The translations under genes were made by a program, and so were the position numbers. The notes below the pieces were generated by a model. It was given only the letters and a program-made list of their open reading frames with translations. It did not search any database and had not been told where the DNA came from. From Nitrospirota bacterium (lineage in GTDB: Bacteria; Nitrospirota; UBA9217), in NCBI GenBank assembly GCA_029858565.1, contig JAOUEV010000037.1, forward strand, positions 1 to 34,342: DNA of 34,342 nucleotides, in the 5' to 3' direction. This document shows, in pieces, positions 18,838 through 27,674 of the stretch (within the stretch, counting starts at the first letter, position 1; each line of letters opens with the position of its first letter).

Positions 18838-18993
18838 ATGCTGACCTGCCCCTTTTGTGAACGAACCCTTGAGCAGCGAACGCCCGACGGCTGGATCTGC
18901 TCCTGCGGAGAGACCGTCCCGACGGGGTTCGAACGGGACGATGACGAGAATTGCGAAGCCTGCCCCATGAAGGACTGCCCGCGCAGGAAGTAG
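18838..18993 (+). CDS. Small cysteine-rich zinc-ribbon-like protein
   Basis: The 51-residue protein starts at ATG 18838 (GAGGTG nearby); an upstream in-frame ATG at 18763 adds an unlikely leader. CPFC at 4-7 and CSC at 21-23 make a zinc-ribbon pattern, and CEACPMKDC (39-47) adds a second cysteine group. It could bind zinc or an iron-sulfur cluster. I do not recognise a family; the compact length, ribosome site and cysteine spacing suggest it is real. Confidence 0.6.
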   Translation: MLTCPFCERTLEQRTPDGWICSCGETVPTGFERDDDENCEACPMKDCPRRK

Positions 18994-19157
18994 CTGCCGA
19001 AGCCCCACCCTTTCAGGTGGCGTCGTCATCTTCTCTCTTGCCATTTCCCCGCAATTGTACTAATCTCATGTTCATGAGCGAACAAAAGGACCCAACCCGT
19101 ATTCCCTGCCCGCCTTAGGTATTTGCCACTGCTAAACCGGGATGCCGTCATTGAGGC

Positions 19158-19186
19158 TTTACGCGGGAATTCTCTTTGGGTAATAT
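19158..19186 (+). promoter_or_regulatory. Candidate promoter of the methyltransferase-vsr-HNH operon
   Basis: TTTACG (19158-19163) and TAATAT (19181-19186) are 17 bp apart, leaving a leader of about 17 bases with AGGTG before ATG 19210. Four of six matches in each box, so the call is modest. Confidence 0.4.
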
Positions 19187-19209
19187 GAAGTCAACGATAG
19201 GTGTTTTTT

Positions 19210-20505
19210 ATGGCAAAGAATAAGAAATATGAAAAAATGAAAAAAGACATTCCCCTTGTTGCAGAGGAAGAAGCCGTGTACCTTGCACGGGTTGATGGCT
19301 CGCTGCAGGATGTAAAGCTGCGACCTAAACTTATCGACTTGTTCGCAGGTGCAGGGGGGATGACGCTTGGCTTCACAAAGTTTACCGGACACGGATATAT
19401 ACCTGTGTGGGCGAATGATTTTAATGATTATGCCGCACGTACCTATAATGCAAATTTCGGGGAGCATTGTAGGGTCGGTGATATCGTCGATATCCTCGAA
19501 AATCCGAAAACCAAAATCCCTAAAGCTGATGTTGTGATCGGAGGCCCTCCCTGTCAGGGATTTAGTTTGCTCAACAGAAATCGCGATAACGATCCAAGGA
19601 AGCAGCTTTGGCGGCCGTATATGGACATCGTAGAGCGCTCCGGAGCGTCCGTTTTCGTCATGGAGAACGTACCTCAGCTGCTCGATTCCTTTGAGCATGG
19701 TGAAATTATCGGTGTAGCTGAGGCAATGGGATTTAAATTGAGATGGGCGAAACTATGCGCAGCCGATTACGGTGTTCCTCAAGTAAGGTGGCGTGCTTTT
19801 ATCGTAGGATGTAAATTTGCCGATCCTGCCGGCGTTTTTCCTCCTAGAAAAACAAACTTCAACGTCAATAACGGCCACCGTAGGGCTTTTAACGAAGAAT
19901 TCGATGAATACATTACGAATCCATCGCCATGGAAAACGGTTCGTGATGCTATTGGTGATTTACCGCCGCCAATTGGGACAGACATACGCAATGAGAACCC
20001 GCCGTTAGATTTGCATTTCGGGCGGACACCGACGGGAATGAGTATGAAACGCTACCGGTCAATACCGAAAGAAGGTATGAACCGATTCGATCTTCAAAAA
20101 CGAGCACCGGAATTGACTCCGGCTTGCTGGATTCGTAAAACATCTGGAGGAACCGATTTGTTCGGAAGGTTATGGTGGGGTAGACCTTCGGTAACGATAC
20201 GAACGGAATTTTTCAAGCCGGAGAAGGGGCGCTATCTGCACCCTGAGCAGCATCGCCCGATTACACACAGAGAGGCGGCGAGATTACAGTCTTTCCCGGA
20301 CGATTTTCAGTTTGTCGGGACAAAGACGGAAATAGCAAAGCAGATTGGAAATGCGGTACCGCCGGTTTTAGCAGCTCGTATTGCAGATTGCGTTTACACG
20401 TTGTTGCTGTCGAAGGAAGTCAATAAATGCCGGATGTCTTCAGCAGGAAGAAAAGAAGCTGGATTATGGCGCGAATTTCAGGCTGCAACACAAAACCTGA
20501 AATGA
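19210..20505 (+). CDS. C5-cytosine DNA methyltransferase
   Basis: From ATG 19210 (AGGTG upstream; a GTG at 19201 is in frame) the protein has 431 residues. It shows the ordered C5-methyltransferase motifs: I LIDLFAGAGGMTLGF, IV GGPPCQGFS with catalytic Cys115, VI VFVMENVP, VIII VRWRAFIVG, IX REAARLQSFPD and X AKQIGNAVPP. The stretch between VIII and IX holds the target-recognition region. It methylates cytosine and protects against the partner nuclease; the overlapping vsr gene repairs T:G mismatches that arise when 5-methylcytosine deaminates. The region is AT-richer than flanking genes, which suggests horizontal arrival. Target sequence is unknown. Confidence 0.95.
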   Translation: MAKNKKYEKMKKDIPLVAEEEAVYLARVDGSLQDVKLRPKLIDLFAGAGGMTLGFTKFTGHGYIPVWANDFNDYAARTYNANFGEHCRVGDIVDILENPKTKIPKADVVIGGPPCQGFSLLNRNRDNDPRKQLWRPYMDIVERSGASVFVMENVPQLLDSFEHGEIIGVAEAMGFKLRWAKLCAADYGVPQVRWRAFIVGCKFADPAGVFPPRKTNFNVNNGHRRAFNEEFDEYITNPSPWKTVRDAIGDLPPPIGTDIRNENPPLDLHFGRTPTGMSMKRYRSIPKEGMNRFDLQKRAPELTPACWIRKTSGGTDLFGRLWWGRPSVTIRTEFFKPEKGRYLHPEQHRPITHREAARLQSFPDDFQFVGTKTEIAKQIGNAVPPVLAARIADCVYTLLLSKEVNKCRMSSAGRKEAGLWREFQAATQNLK

Positions 20506-20846
20506 TCGTCCGTAAAATACTTTACAAAATGGGGTACCGTTATCGGCTGCACGACAAGAAACTGCCGGGAACGCCTGACATCGTGCTAACGAGGCATCAA
20601 AAAGTTGTTTTTGTGCATGGATGTTTCTGGCACGGACATAAGGTATGTCGAAAGGGTGTCCTGCCGAGTAGTAATAAAGCCTTCTGGGCGGAGAAGATAG
20701 CGAAGAACCAGGAACGAGATCGTCGCGCAGTGAGATTGCTAAGAAAAACAGGATGGCGGCTGTTGGTTGTTTGGGAATGCACTACCGGCGATATTGAAAA
20801 GCTTGGGGCCAGATTAAATCGGTTTCTGAAAACAAAGCGGAGCTGA
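20427..20846 (+). CDS. vsr: Very short patch repair endonuclease
   Basis: This 139-residue protein nicks DNA 5' of the T in T:G mismatches created by deamination of 5-methylcytosine. The residues that bind metal and catalyse in E. coli Vsr fall at identical numbers here: Glu25, Asp51 (TPDIV), His64, His69 and His71 (VHGCFWHGH). Cys66, Cys74 and Cys118 can complete the structural zinc site. Its 5' end overlaps the methyltransferase 3' end by 79 bp in another frame, echoing the dcm-vsr overlap. The short gap to the HNH gene (3 bp) implies one operon. Confidence 0.96.
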   Translation: MPDVFSRKKRSWIMARISGCNTKPEMIVRKILYKMGYRYRLHDKKLPGTPDIVLTRHQKVVFVHGCFWHGHKVCRKGVLPSSNKAFWAEKIAKNQERDRRAVRLLRKTGWRLLVVWECTTGDIEKLGARLNRFLKTKRS

Positions 20847-20849
20847 GAA

Positions 20850-21788
20850 TTGCCAAGACGACCGAGTGAAACAAAGCCGGAAACGATACGTGTACAACTT
20901 ATCGAGCTTCTTGCACACTTTGAGGATCAGCTCAGGAAGGGTGATCTTCGGAGAAAAGTACTGTCACTGATTTCCGCTTTTCATCTTCTGCGTGATCTTG
21001 GAAGTTCTTTGATTCCCCGCGAAGAGGCTTCTGCAGCCCGAGATAGAATCCTCGCCTATTTCCGTAAATATCCCTTGTTGGTAATTCATGGAGATGAGTT
21101 GATGGTGGTCTCGGGTATTCAGGATTGGCCAAGGAGGATAAGAGAACTGAGGCGGGAGTATGGTTGGGCAATTGCATCAGGTGTCACGGTCCAAGAGATG
21201 ATCGCGGAGGATGAAATCAACGTAAAAGGGCTGGTTGAAGCATCGTTAAAGCCTGAGGAATATATATTGCTCGATAAAGAACAAGATCGCGAAGCGGCGC
21301 ATCGATGGAAAATTGCCAACGATATTCGCAAAAAGTCAGGCGGTGTGCATGCAAAGATTCTTGAGTTTTTACGCAGCAACGTCGGGAGACCTGTAACGGG
21401 AGAGGAACTTCGGTATGTAACAAATGACAAGAGCGAGTGGGCACGTCGTGTGCGTGAATTGAGAACAGAACAAGGCTGGCCGATTCTCACGCGTAACACT
21501 GGCCGGCCGGACTTGCCCATAGGTTCCTACTTACTTGAGAAAGATAGACAAAGTCCTGCACATGATAGAAAGATTCCCGATCCTGTTCGGCGAGCAGTGC
21601 TCGTTAAAGACAAATATACATGTCAGAAATGCCGCTGGACTCACGAGCAGTGGAACCCTTCTGATCCACGGCATCTTGAACTCCACCACAAAGAACACCA
21701 CGCGAAGGGTGGCGAGAACACGAAAGAGAACTTGATCACATTGTGCGTGGTTTGTCATGACGCAGTTCATCGTAAGGACAAATCATAA
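20850..21788 (+). CDS. HNH restriction endonuclease with two tandem winged-helix repeats
   Basis: Translation appears to start at TTG 20850, three bases after the vsr stop, with GGAG seven bases upstream; 312 residues. Two homologous winged-helix units lie in tandem: one ending DWPRRIRELRREYGWAI (about residues 91-107) and one ending EWARRVRELRTEQGWPI (about 196-212). The C-terminal HNH domain has CQKC, LELHHKEHHAKGGENTKENL and LCVVCHDAVH, i.e. the beta-beta-alpha metal site with a four-Cys zinc frame. With a C5 methyltransferase and vsr directly upstream it is most simply the restriction partner. The winged helices may read the target. The protein is not one I can tie to a named enzyme. Confidence 0.82.
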   Translation: MPRRPSETKPETIRVQLIELLAHFEDQLRKGDLRRKVLSLISAFHLLRDLGSSLIPREEASAARDRILAYFRKYPLLVIHGDELMVVSGIQDWPRRIRELRREYGWAIASGVTVQEMIAEDEINVKGLVEASLKPEEYILLDKEQDREAAHRWKIANDIRKKSGGVHAKILEFLRSNVGRPVTGEELRYVTNDKSEWARRVRELRTEQGWPILTRNTGRPDLPIGSYLLEKDRQSPAHDRKIPDPVRRAVLVKDKYTCQKCRWTHEQWNPSDPRHLELHHKEHHAKGGENTKENLITLCVVCHDAVHRKDKS

Positions 21789-21994
21789 TCGCCACCCTCG
21801 TCGATCAGATGCTTTCCCTCAACAAGCAACTGCCTACGACCAAGACCGACCACGAAACAACCGCCCTCCAGCGCCGGATCAATGCCGCTGACCAACAGAT
21901 CGATCAGCTGGTGTATGAGCTGTACGGATTGACGGAGGAAGAGATCGGGATCGTGGAGGGGAAGGAAGAAGGAAAGGCAGAGTCAAGAAAATAG
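21788..21994 (+). pseudogene. C-terminal remnant of an Eco57I-type (IIG) restriction-modification enzyme
   Basis: The frame from 21788 reads IATLVDQMLSLNKQL, then ALQRRINAADQQIDQLVYEL and YGLTEEEIGIVEG. This is the standard closing helix pair of large Eco57I-like methyltransferase-nuclease fusions and of many target-recognition tails. Nothing upstream continues it: it abuts the HNH stop within one base. The remaining 1000 or so residues are absent. An ATG at 21809 is available, but a 61-residue tail is unlikely to function. It marks replacement of an earlier restriction system by the present cassette. Confidence 0.7.
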
Positions 21995-22011
21995 GGCTGA
22001 TAAGACCTATG
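21991..22011. repeat. Nonamer repeat pair overlapping a start codon
   Basis: ATAGGGCTG (21991-21999) and ATAAGACCT (22000-22008) followed by ATG belong to the same 9-bp family as the array inside the next gene (22397-22423). ATAAGACCTAT occurs at both places. Confidence 0.55.
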
Positions 22012-22596
22012 GACAGCAACGAGGATAAGAAAAAAGCAAAAGCTTCGCCCGGCCTGATTCCCGCTCACGGCGGCTACCGCAATCTGAAATCCTATCAGAT
22101 GTCGGAGATCGTCTATGACGCGGCGACCGCGTTCTGCGACCGGTTCATCGACCGCAGGTCGCGCACCCACGACCAGATGGTCCAGGCGGCGCGGAGCGGG
22201 AAGCAGAACATCGCCGAGGGGAGCATGGCCTCGGGCACATCGCGCAAGACCGAACTGAAGCTCGTAGGCGTGGCGAGGGCGAGTCTTGAGGAGCTTTTGC
22301 TCGACGGTGAGGATTTTCTGCGGCAGAAAGGGCTGGTTCTGTGGGGCAAGGATGATACTGGGGCGCAAGCCGTGAGGCGGCTTGCGTACAGCAAAGATAG
22401 GTCCTATAAGACCTATAGGGCCTATATTGAAGTTGAAGACCCTGAAACCGCGGCCAACACGCTGGCCTGCCTGATCCACCAGACCAACTACCTGCTGGAC
22501 CAGCAGCTGAAGCAGCTGGAAGAGCGTTTTCTGAAAGAAGGCGGTTTCGCGGAACGGCTTTACAGCAAGCGACAGGAGATCCGAAGAACGAGGTAA
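22009..22596 (+). CDS. Four-helix-bundle protein with suffix domain (23S rRNA IVP-like family)
   Basis: This 195-residue protein contains YRNLKSYQMSEIVYDAATAF, DRRSRTHDQMVQAARSGKQN followed by IAEGS, and a LKLVGVARASLEELLLDGED stretch. These are helices of the small bundle proteins first noted as products of intervening sequences in 23S rRNA genes; the longer C-terminal form is the four-helix-bundle suffix type. Function is unknown. The loop DRSYKTYRAY (about residues 130-139) is encoded by three in-frame nonamers, so a repeat has expanded inside the gene. No good ribosome site precedes ATG 22009, which itself sits at a copy of the repeat. Confidence 0.85.
   Translation: MDSNEDKKKAKASPGLIPAHGGYRNLKSYQMSEIVYDAATAFCDRFIDRRSRTHDQMVQAARSGKQNIAEGSMASGTSRKTELKLVGVARASLEELLLDGEDFLRQKGLVLWGKDDTGAQAVRRLAYSKDRSYKTYRAYIEVEDPETAANTLACLIHQTNYLLDQQLKQLEERFLKEGGFAERLYSKRQEIRRTR
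22397..22423. repeat. In-frame nonamer array inside the four-helix-bundle gene
   Basis: ATAGGTCCT, ATAAGACCT and ATAGGGCCT follow one another without gaps. Read in the gene's frame they give RSY, KTY, RAY. Each unit is close to self-complementary, so the mRNA may fold here. Confidence 0.7.
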
Positions 22597-22618
22597 ACTC
22601 GCTTTTCCAACAACGTTC

Positions 22619-23251
22619 ATGCGCCCGAATACCCGCACAAAAACTAAACTGAAACGCCCGCCGCAGCATCAGCGCGCCAGCGTGGATGTGGACATCGAGT
22701 CGCTTCTCTCGATCGAGAACCGCTGCGGAGGCTGCGCACAGGGCGAGCGGTGCTGCTGTTCGTCCTTCGATGTCTGCGTCACTCCTGCTGAGATGAAGCG
22801 GATCATCAAGGTCCTGCCCTCGGCCGCTAAATTCGCTTCCCATCTGCGGACGGACGGGGGCTATGACAATGTGTTTGACGAAGAGGAGCAGGGGCTCCAT
22901 TCCATTGATACCACCGAGGACGGTCTCTGCCTCTTTGCCTACCGGTCGAAGCGGCGGATACACTGTTCCCTTCATTCCGCGGCCGCGGCCCTCGGCCTGC
23001 CCCTTGCGCGGGTGAAGCCGAAAGTATGCCTGCTCTGGCCCCTGCACTTCTCCGAGGGAGAGGAGGTCCTGTCCATACACGACGATGCCCTTGTGTTTGC
23101 CTGTAATTCCGGGACAGAGAAAGGTTCGCGCGAGCTGTGCCGGGGATTCGTCGACGCGATCGAGCTGGTGTACGGCGCGGGATGCGGGGACCAGGTGCGG
23201 CAGGCAGCGGAGCGCGGGGAACGGCGCACGCGGCTGGCGCCCCGGCATTGA
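22619..23251 (+). CDS. Cysteine-cluster protein (YkgJ/DUF3109-like)
   Basis: The 210-residue protein has an early cysteine cluster, CGGCAQGERCCCSSFDVCVT (about 36-55), followed by an EMKRII helix and later cysteines (CLFAY, HCSLH, VCLLWPL, CRGF). Clusters of this type mark putative zinc- or iron-chelating domains (YkgJ-like), and HCSLHSAAAALGLPLARVKP resembles the family's second half. Function in such proteins is not established. The ATG at 22619 lacks an obvious ribosome site. It precedes a [2Fe-2S] mini-protein by 26 bp, hinting at a metal-related cluster. Confidence 0.7.
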   Translation: MRPNTRTKTKLKRPPQHQRASVDVDIESLLSIENRCGGCAQGERCCCSSFDVCVTPAEMKRIIKVLPSAAKFASHLRTDGGYDNVFDEEEQGLHSIDTTEDGLCLFAYRSKRRIHCSLHSAAAALGLPLARVKPKVCLLWPLHFSEGEEVLSIHDDALVFACNSGTEKGSRELCRGFVDAIELVYGAGCGDQVRQAAERGERRTRLAPRH

Positions 23252-23277
23252 GCAGTCCGGGGTCACGGAGCTGAACA

Positions 23278-23517
23278 ATGAGCGACCAGGAGATCATCGA
23301 GGGCCTGAAGCCTGTCTGTCTTTGCAAGGGGATCCGGAAGAGCGTGTTCCTGAAGCACATCCGTGCGGGCATCAGGACCGTGGATGGCCTCAGGAAAGCG
23401 ACCGGCGCTGGAAGCGGCTCCTGCGGAGGCAAACGCTGCAAGGAGCGGATCGAGGAATTGCTGCGGGAACTGTCGGGAACAGGCGGGCCCGGCGCAAGGA
23501 AGGGCGGCGGGGCGTGA
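23278..23517 (+). CDS. BFD-like [2Fe-2S]-binding protein
   Basis: This 79-residue protein is a bacterioferritin-associated-ferredoxin-type domain: PVCLCKGIRKSVFLKHIRAG, then DGLRKATGAG and SCGGKRCKERI. Four cysteines (CLC at 14-16; C-x4-C near 49-54) can hold one [2Fe-2S] cluster; the C-x4-C spacing differs from the common C-x2-C. BFD domains pass electrons to bacterioferritin or act within larger redox enzymes. GGAG lies upstream of ATG 23278. Its stop overlaps the GTG of the membrane protein behind it. The Gly-rich tail is probably disordered. Confidence 0.82.
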   Translation: MSDQEIIEGLKPVCLCKGIRKSVFLKHIRAGIRTVDGLRKATGAGSGSCGGKRCKERIEELLRELSGTGGPGARKGGGA

Positions 23518-24110
23518 AGAAAGACCGGTTCGTGCATATGATCAAGCACCGCTTTTTCCTGCGGTTTCACATGGCGCTGATTCTGATCGCGACAGGTCTT
23601 TCCGGGCTTGCAGTCTCCAAACTTCTGCTCCTCGTCGACCTGGACAACATCGTCATCCGTTATCCTCTTGCCGTTTTGCTTTCCTACGGCATGTTCTTTC
23701 TCTTCATCAAGCTGTGGCTCGTCTATCTTCGCTCAACGGCCCTGGAGCGGATCGGGAAGCTTGTCGACACCGCAGGAGACGTCATCCCCGATGTTCCTGA
23801 CGTGATCGGAAATGCGGCAGCGCGCGCCGGGGAGGTATTCCGGGGCGCGGGCGGCGGATCGGGCGGCGGAGGAGCATCAGGCTTGTTCAGCGCTTCCACT
23901 GCCGAGGCGGCATTTCAGTGCGTACTCGCCGGAAGTCTTCTCAAGAGCGCCCGAAGGATGGACGCGCCAGACTGGATCGGCGGGGTCTTTCGCGCGACCT
24001 GGATACCCCTTGCCGTCGTGCTCGGCATCACCTGGATCGGCGCCGCGGTCATCCATGCGTACTATCCCAACCTCGTCAAGATTTCCGATATCTTATCATC
24101 CGGCCGGTGA
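23514..24110 (+). CDS. Membrane protein of unknown function
   Basis: The likely start is GTG 23514, which overlaps the TGA of the preceding gene (GTGA) and has GGAAGG upstream; the frame is open far upstream, but that stretch is antisense-like. The 198-residue product has hydrophobic helices at about 20-40 (MALILIATGLSGLAVSKLLL), 45-70 (IRYPLAVLLSYGMFFLFIKL) and 160-185 (WIPLAVVLGITWIGAAVIHA), with a Gly-rich loop (FRGAGGGSGGGGASGLFSAS) between, recalling proteins with a low-complexity cytoplasmic loop. I do not recognise the family. Confidence 0.65.
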   Translation: MKKDRFVHMIKHRFFLRFHMALILIATGLSGLAVSKLLLLVDLDNIVIRYPLAVLLSYGMFFLFIKLWLVYLRSTALERIGKLVDTAGDVIPDVPDVIGNAAARAGEVFRGAGGGSGGGGASGLFSASTAEAAFQCVLAGSLLKSARRMDAPDWIGGVFRATWIPLAVVLGITWIGAAVIHAYYPNLVKISDILSSGR

Positions 24111-24131
24111 TAGGACTGCCGTCAGGGGGGA

Positions 24132-24160
24132 TTGACATCGCTGAAAAATACTCCTATACT
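24132..24160 (+). promoter_or_regulatory. Strong sigma70-type promoter of the lipoprotein gene
   Basis: TTGACA (24132-24137, all six bases) and TATACT (24155-24160) are 17 bp apart, the consensus spacing. The start would be near 24167, about 30 bases before ATG 24197, and GGGGAGG follows as ribosome site. Confidence 0.8.
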
Positions 24161-24196
24161 GATCCTGTATTCAAACTGCTTCAGGGGAGGTTGAGC

Positions 24197-25063
24197 ATGC
24201 GGAAAAAGAGGAGGGGGTTTCGGAAGGCGGGCGTAGTCGCGGTTTCGCTGCTGTTACTCTGGGCAACCGGCTGCGCTACGGTGCGCGGGCCGGAGCCGAT
24301 GACCGCGCAGCAGACCGATGCGCTGAAAGCGCGGCTCGGGAAGATCGGTGTGGTCGCGGCGCGGTACGTGCCCAAGGCGGAGATTCAGGTCCCGGCGAAA
24401 GGCGCAGGGCAGGGGGCGGCAAAGGGGGCCGCGGTCGGGGCCATGGCGCCGCTCGAAATGCTAAAAGGCGGCGCGTCCGGCTGCAATAGTCTTGGCTGTG
24501 CACTCCTTCCCGCCATTGCAGTCATGCTTATGCCGGTCGGCGCAGTGGTTGGGACGGTGGGCGGCGCGATCACCGCTGATTCCGCGGAAGCGGTAAACGA
24601 GCGGGAAACGAAGATCAACGATGCCATGACAAGCCTGCGCATGCAGGAGGCGATGCGCGACCGTTTTTCCGCGCGGGTGGTGGATATGAAAACCTTTGAT
24701 GTATCAACCATTCAGGACGCCGGTCCTGCGATGGAAGGTCAGAATGCGGATTATCGGCAGATGAAGTCGACGGGGATCGATACGGTAAATGAAATCATTG
24801 TCCAGAAGCTGACGCTCAAGGGTGAGGGCAAGGTGCGGCCCGATCTGGCGCTGCATCTGGCGGTGAAAGCACGGGTGGTTTCTGCCGCAGAGAATGCGGA
24901 ACTCTATGCAAAGGACTATACCTGCGCGAGCAATAAGGACAAGTTTGAGGCCTGGGCGGAGCAGAATGCCCGGAAATTCCAGGACGAGATCGACCGGTGC
25001 TACAACGACATCGCCATGCAGGTAGTAAAAGACGTTTATGTGAACGATACGCTGTTGCGGTGA
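24197..25063 (+). CDS. Lipoprotein of unknown function with central glycine/alanine-rich hydrophobic region
   Basis: From ATG 24197 (GGGGAGG upstream) the protein has 288 residues. A signal peptide ends in the lipobox ATGC (Cys about 26). A Gly/Ala-rich hydrophobic segment (KGAGQGAAKGAAVGAMAPLE through GAVVGTVGGAITADS, about 68-128) resembles glycine-zipper membrane segments. The C-terminal half (residues about 140-288) is a mixed alpha/beta domain with paired cysteines near TCASNKDKF and DRCYND. Its own strong promoter makes it a separate transcription unit. I cannot name a family; an envelope role follows from the signal alone. Confidence 0.75.
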   Translation: MRKKRRGFRKAGVVAVSLLLLWATGCATVRGPEPMTAQQTDALKARLGKIGVVAARYVPKAEIQVPAKGAGQGAAKGAAVGAMAPLEMLKGGASGCNSLGCALLPAIAVMLMPVGAVVGTVGGAITADSAEAVNERETKINDAMTSLRMQEAMRDRFSARVVDMKTFDVSTIQDAGPAMEGQNADYRQMKSTGIDTVNEIIVQKLTLKGEGKVRPDLALHLAVKARVVSAAENAELYAKDYTCASNKDKFEAWAEQNARKFQDEIDRCYNDIAMQVVKDVYVNDTLLR

Positions 25064-25081
25064 TCATCAATGCCTTTGCTA

Positions 25082-25108
25082 CGGTCGGGGTTTGCATATC
25101 CCCGGCCG
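25082..25108. terminator. Hairpin between convergent genes
   Basis: CGGTCGGGG (25082-25090) pairs with CCCCGGCCG (25100-25108), one U-G wobble, loop of nine. It lies between the ends of the lipoprotein gene (+) and prfC (-). No long T-run on either side, so termination strength is uncertain. Confidence 0.4.
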
Positions 25109-25155
25109 CATATTTCCCGCTTGCCATTCACAAACGGCGCGAAGCCCGCTAATCC

Positions 25156-26754
<1,599 letters not shown>

Positions 26755-26766
26755 GGTCTTCCTTTG

Positions 26767-26792
26767 TTCGAGGGGCAATTTACAGCCCCGAA
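26767..26792 (-). promoter_or_regulatory. Leader hairpin just before the prfC ribosome site
   Basis: TTCG(A)GGGGC at 26767-26776 pairs with GCCCCGAA at 26785-26792 around an eight-base loop. It ends a few bases before AAGGAAG and could modulate access of ribosomes. Structure by inspection only. Confidence 0.35.
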
Positions 26793-26800
26793 AGCCCGCT

Positions 26801-26830
26801 ACAATAACAGCTTTGGATTGGTCAAGTCAA
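26801..26830 (-). promoter_or_regulatory. Candidate prfC promoter
   Basis: On the minus strand TTGACT (26830-26825) and TATTGT (26806-26801) are 18 bp apart. The transcript would start about 40 bases before ATG 26754 and include the leader hairpin. Confidence 0.5.
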
Positions 26831-26897
26831 GGAGAGAATAAAACACCGATGCGGATGTAGTGGCTCTGTGCAGCAGAAAATCAAATACGCGATATTT

Positions 26898-26967
26898 ACC
26901 ACGGAGCCACGGAGGTTACGGAGAAACCGCAGCTCGGTTTTTCTCGGTGTCTCCGTGCCTCCGTGGT
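26898..26967. repeat. Long imperfect palindrome built from CCACGGAG units
   Basis: ACCACGGAGCCACGGAG (26898-26914) is matched with one mismatch by CTCCGTGCCTCCGTGGT (26951-26967). Between them a further ACGGAGAAACCG / CGGTTTTTCTCGGTGT pairing extends the stem. Both arms contain repeated 8- to 9-base units. It lies between prfC and lemA and could act as a transcription barrier or be a dispersed repeat. Confidence 0.7.
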
Positions 26968-26995
26968 GAAATCCTTCCCGATTTTATCGACAACG

Positions 26996-27589
26996 TCAGA
27001 ACTTCACCTTCGGCGCCTTGTCCGCGCCTTCCTCGGCCTTGAAGGGTTCCTTCAGCTTCAGGTGCAGGAGCCAGTTGTTGGTAAGGTTGTTCGGGAAGAT
27101 CCTGATCGAGGTGTTGAAGGTCTCCACCGCCTTGTTGTAGCGCTGTCGTGCTACATTGATGCGGTTCTCACTGCCTTCAAGCTGGCTCTGGAGGTCCTGG
27201 AATCCCTGGTTCGCCTTGAGGTCCGGGTATTTCTCCAGCACCACCAGGAGGCGGGACAGGGATGAGCCCAGCGTTGCCTGGGCCTGCTGGAACTTCGCCA
27301 GCGCCTGGGGGTCCTCGAGCATTTGAGGCGTTACTTTGATCTCTCCCGCGCGAGATCGGGCTTCGGTCACAGCTGTCAGGGTCTCGCGCTCGTGTTTCGC
27401 GTAGGCCTTTACGGTCTCCACCAGGTTGGGGATCAGATCTGCCCTGCGTTGATAGGATGACTCCACATCGCCCCACGCGGCCTTAACAGCCTCTTCATTT
27501 GCCTGCATCGTATTGTATCCGCACCCCTGCAGTAGTGTGCCTACCGCCAGCAGTACTAACAATGGAAGGATCGTCAGGAACCGTTTCAT
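26996..27589 (-). CDS. lemA: LemA family protein
   Basis: The 197-residue protein begins at ATG 27589 with AAGGAGG upstream. A signal sequence ends in LLQGC, so lipidation is likely. LemA hallmarks follow: [40 protein letters not shown], and [20 protein letters not shown], then [20 protein letters not shown]. LemA proteins are membrane-tethered helical bundles of uncertain function, often paired with a TPM-domain protein; no such gene is seen beside it here. A good promoter precedes it. Confidence 0.95.
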   Translation of the reverse strand: MKRFLTILPLLVLLAVGTLLQGCGYNTMQANEEAVKAAWGDVESSYQRRADLIPNLVETVKAYAKHERETLTAVTEARSRAGEIKVTPQMLEDPQALAKFQQAQATLGSSLSRLLVVLEKYPDLKANQGFQDLQSQLEGSENRINVARQRYNKAVETFNTSIRIFPNNLTNNWLLHLKLKEPFKAEEGADKAPKVKF

Positions 27590-27645
27590 TTATGCCTCCT
27601 TGGGATAGTCATTCGGTCCTGGCCCGCAACCGACTGTGTTCTTAA

Positions 27646-27674
27646 ATTATAGGGTATTTCAGCTCTGATGAAAA
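27646..27674 (-). promoter_or_regulatory. lemA promoter
   Basis: On the minus strand TTTTCA (27674-27669) and a perfect TATAAT (27651-27646) are 17 bp apart. The start falls about 50 bases before ATG 27589. Confidence 0.65.
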
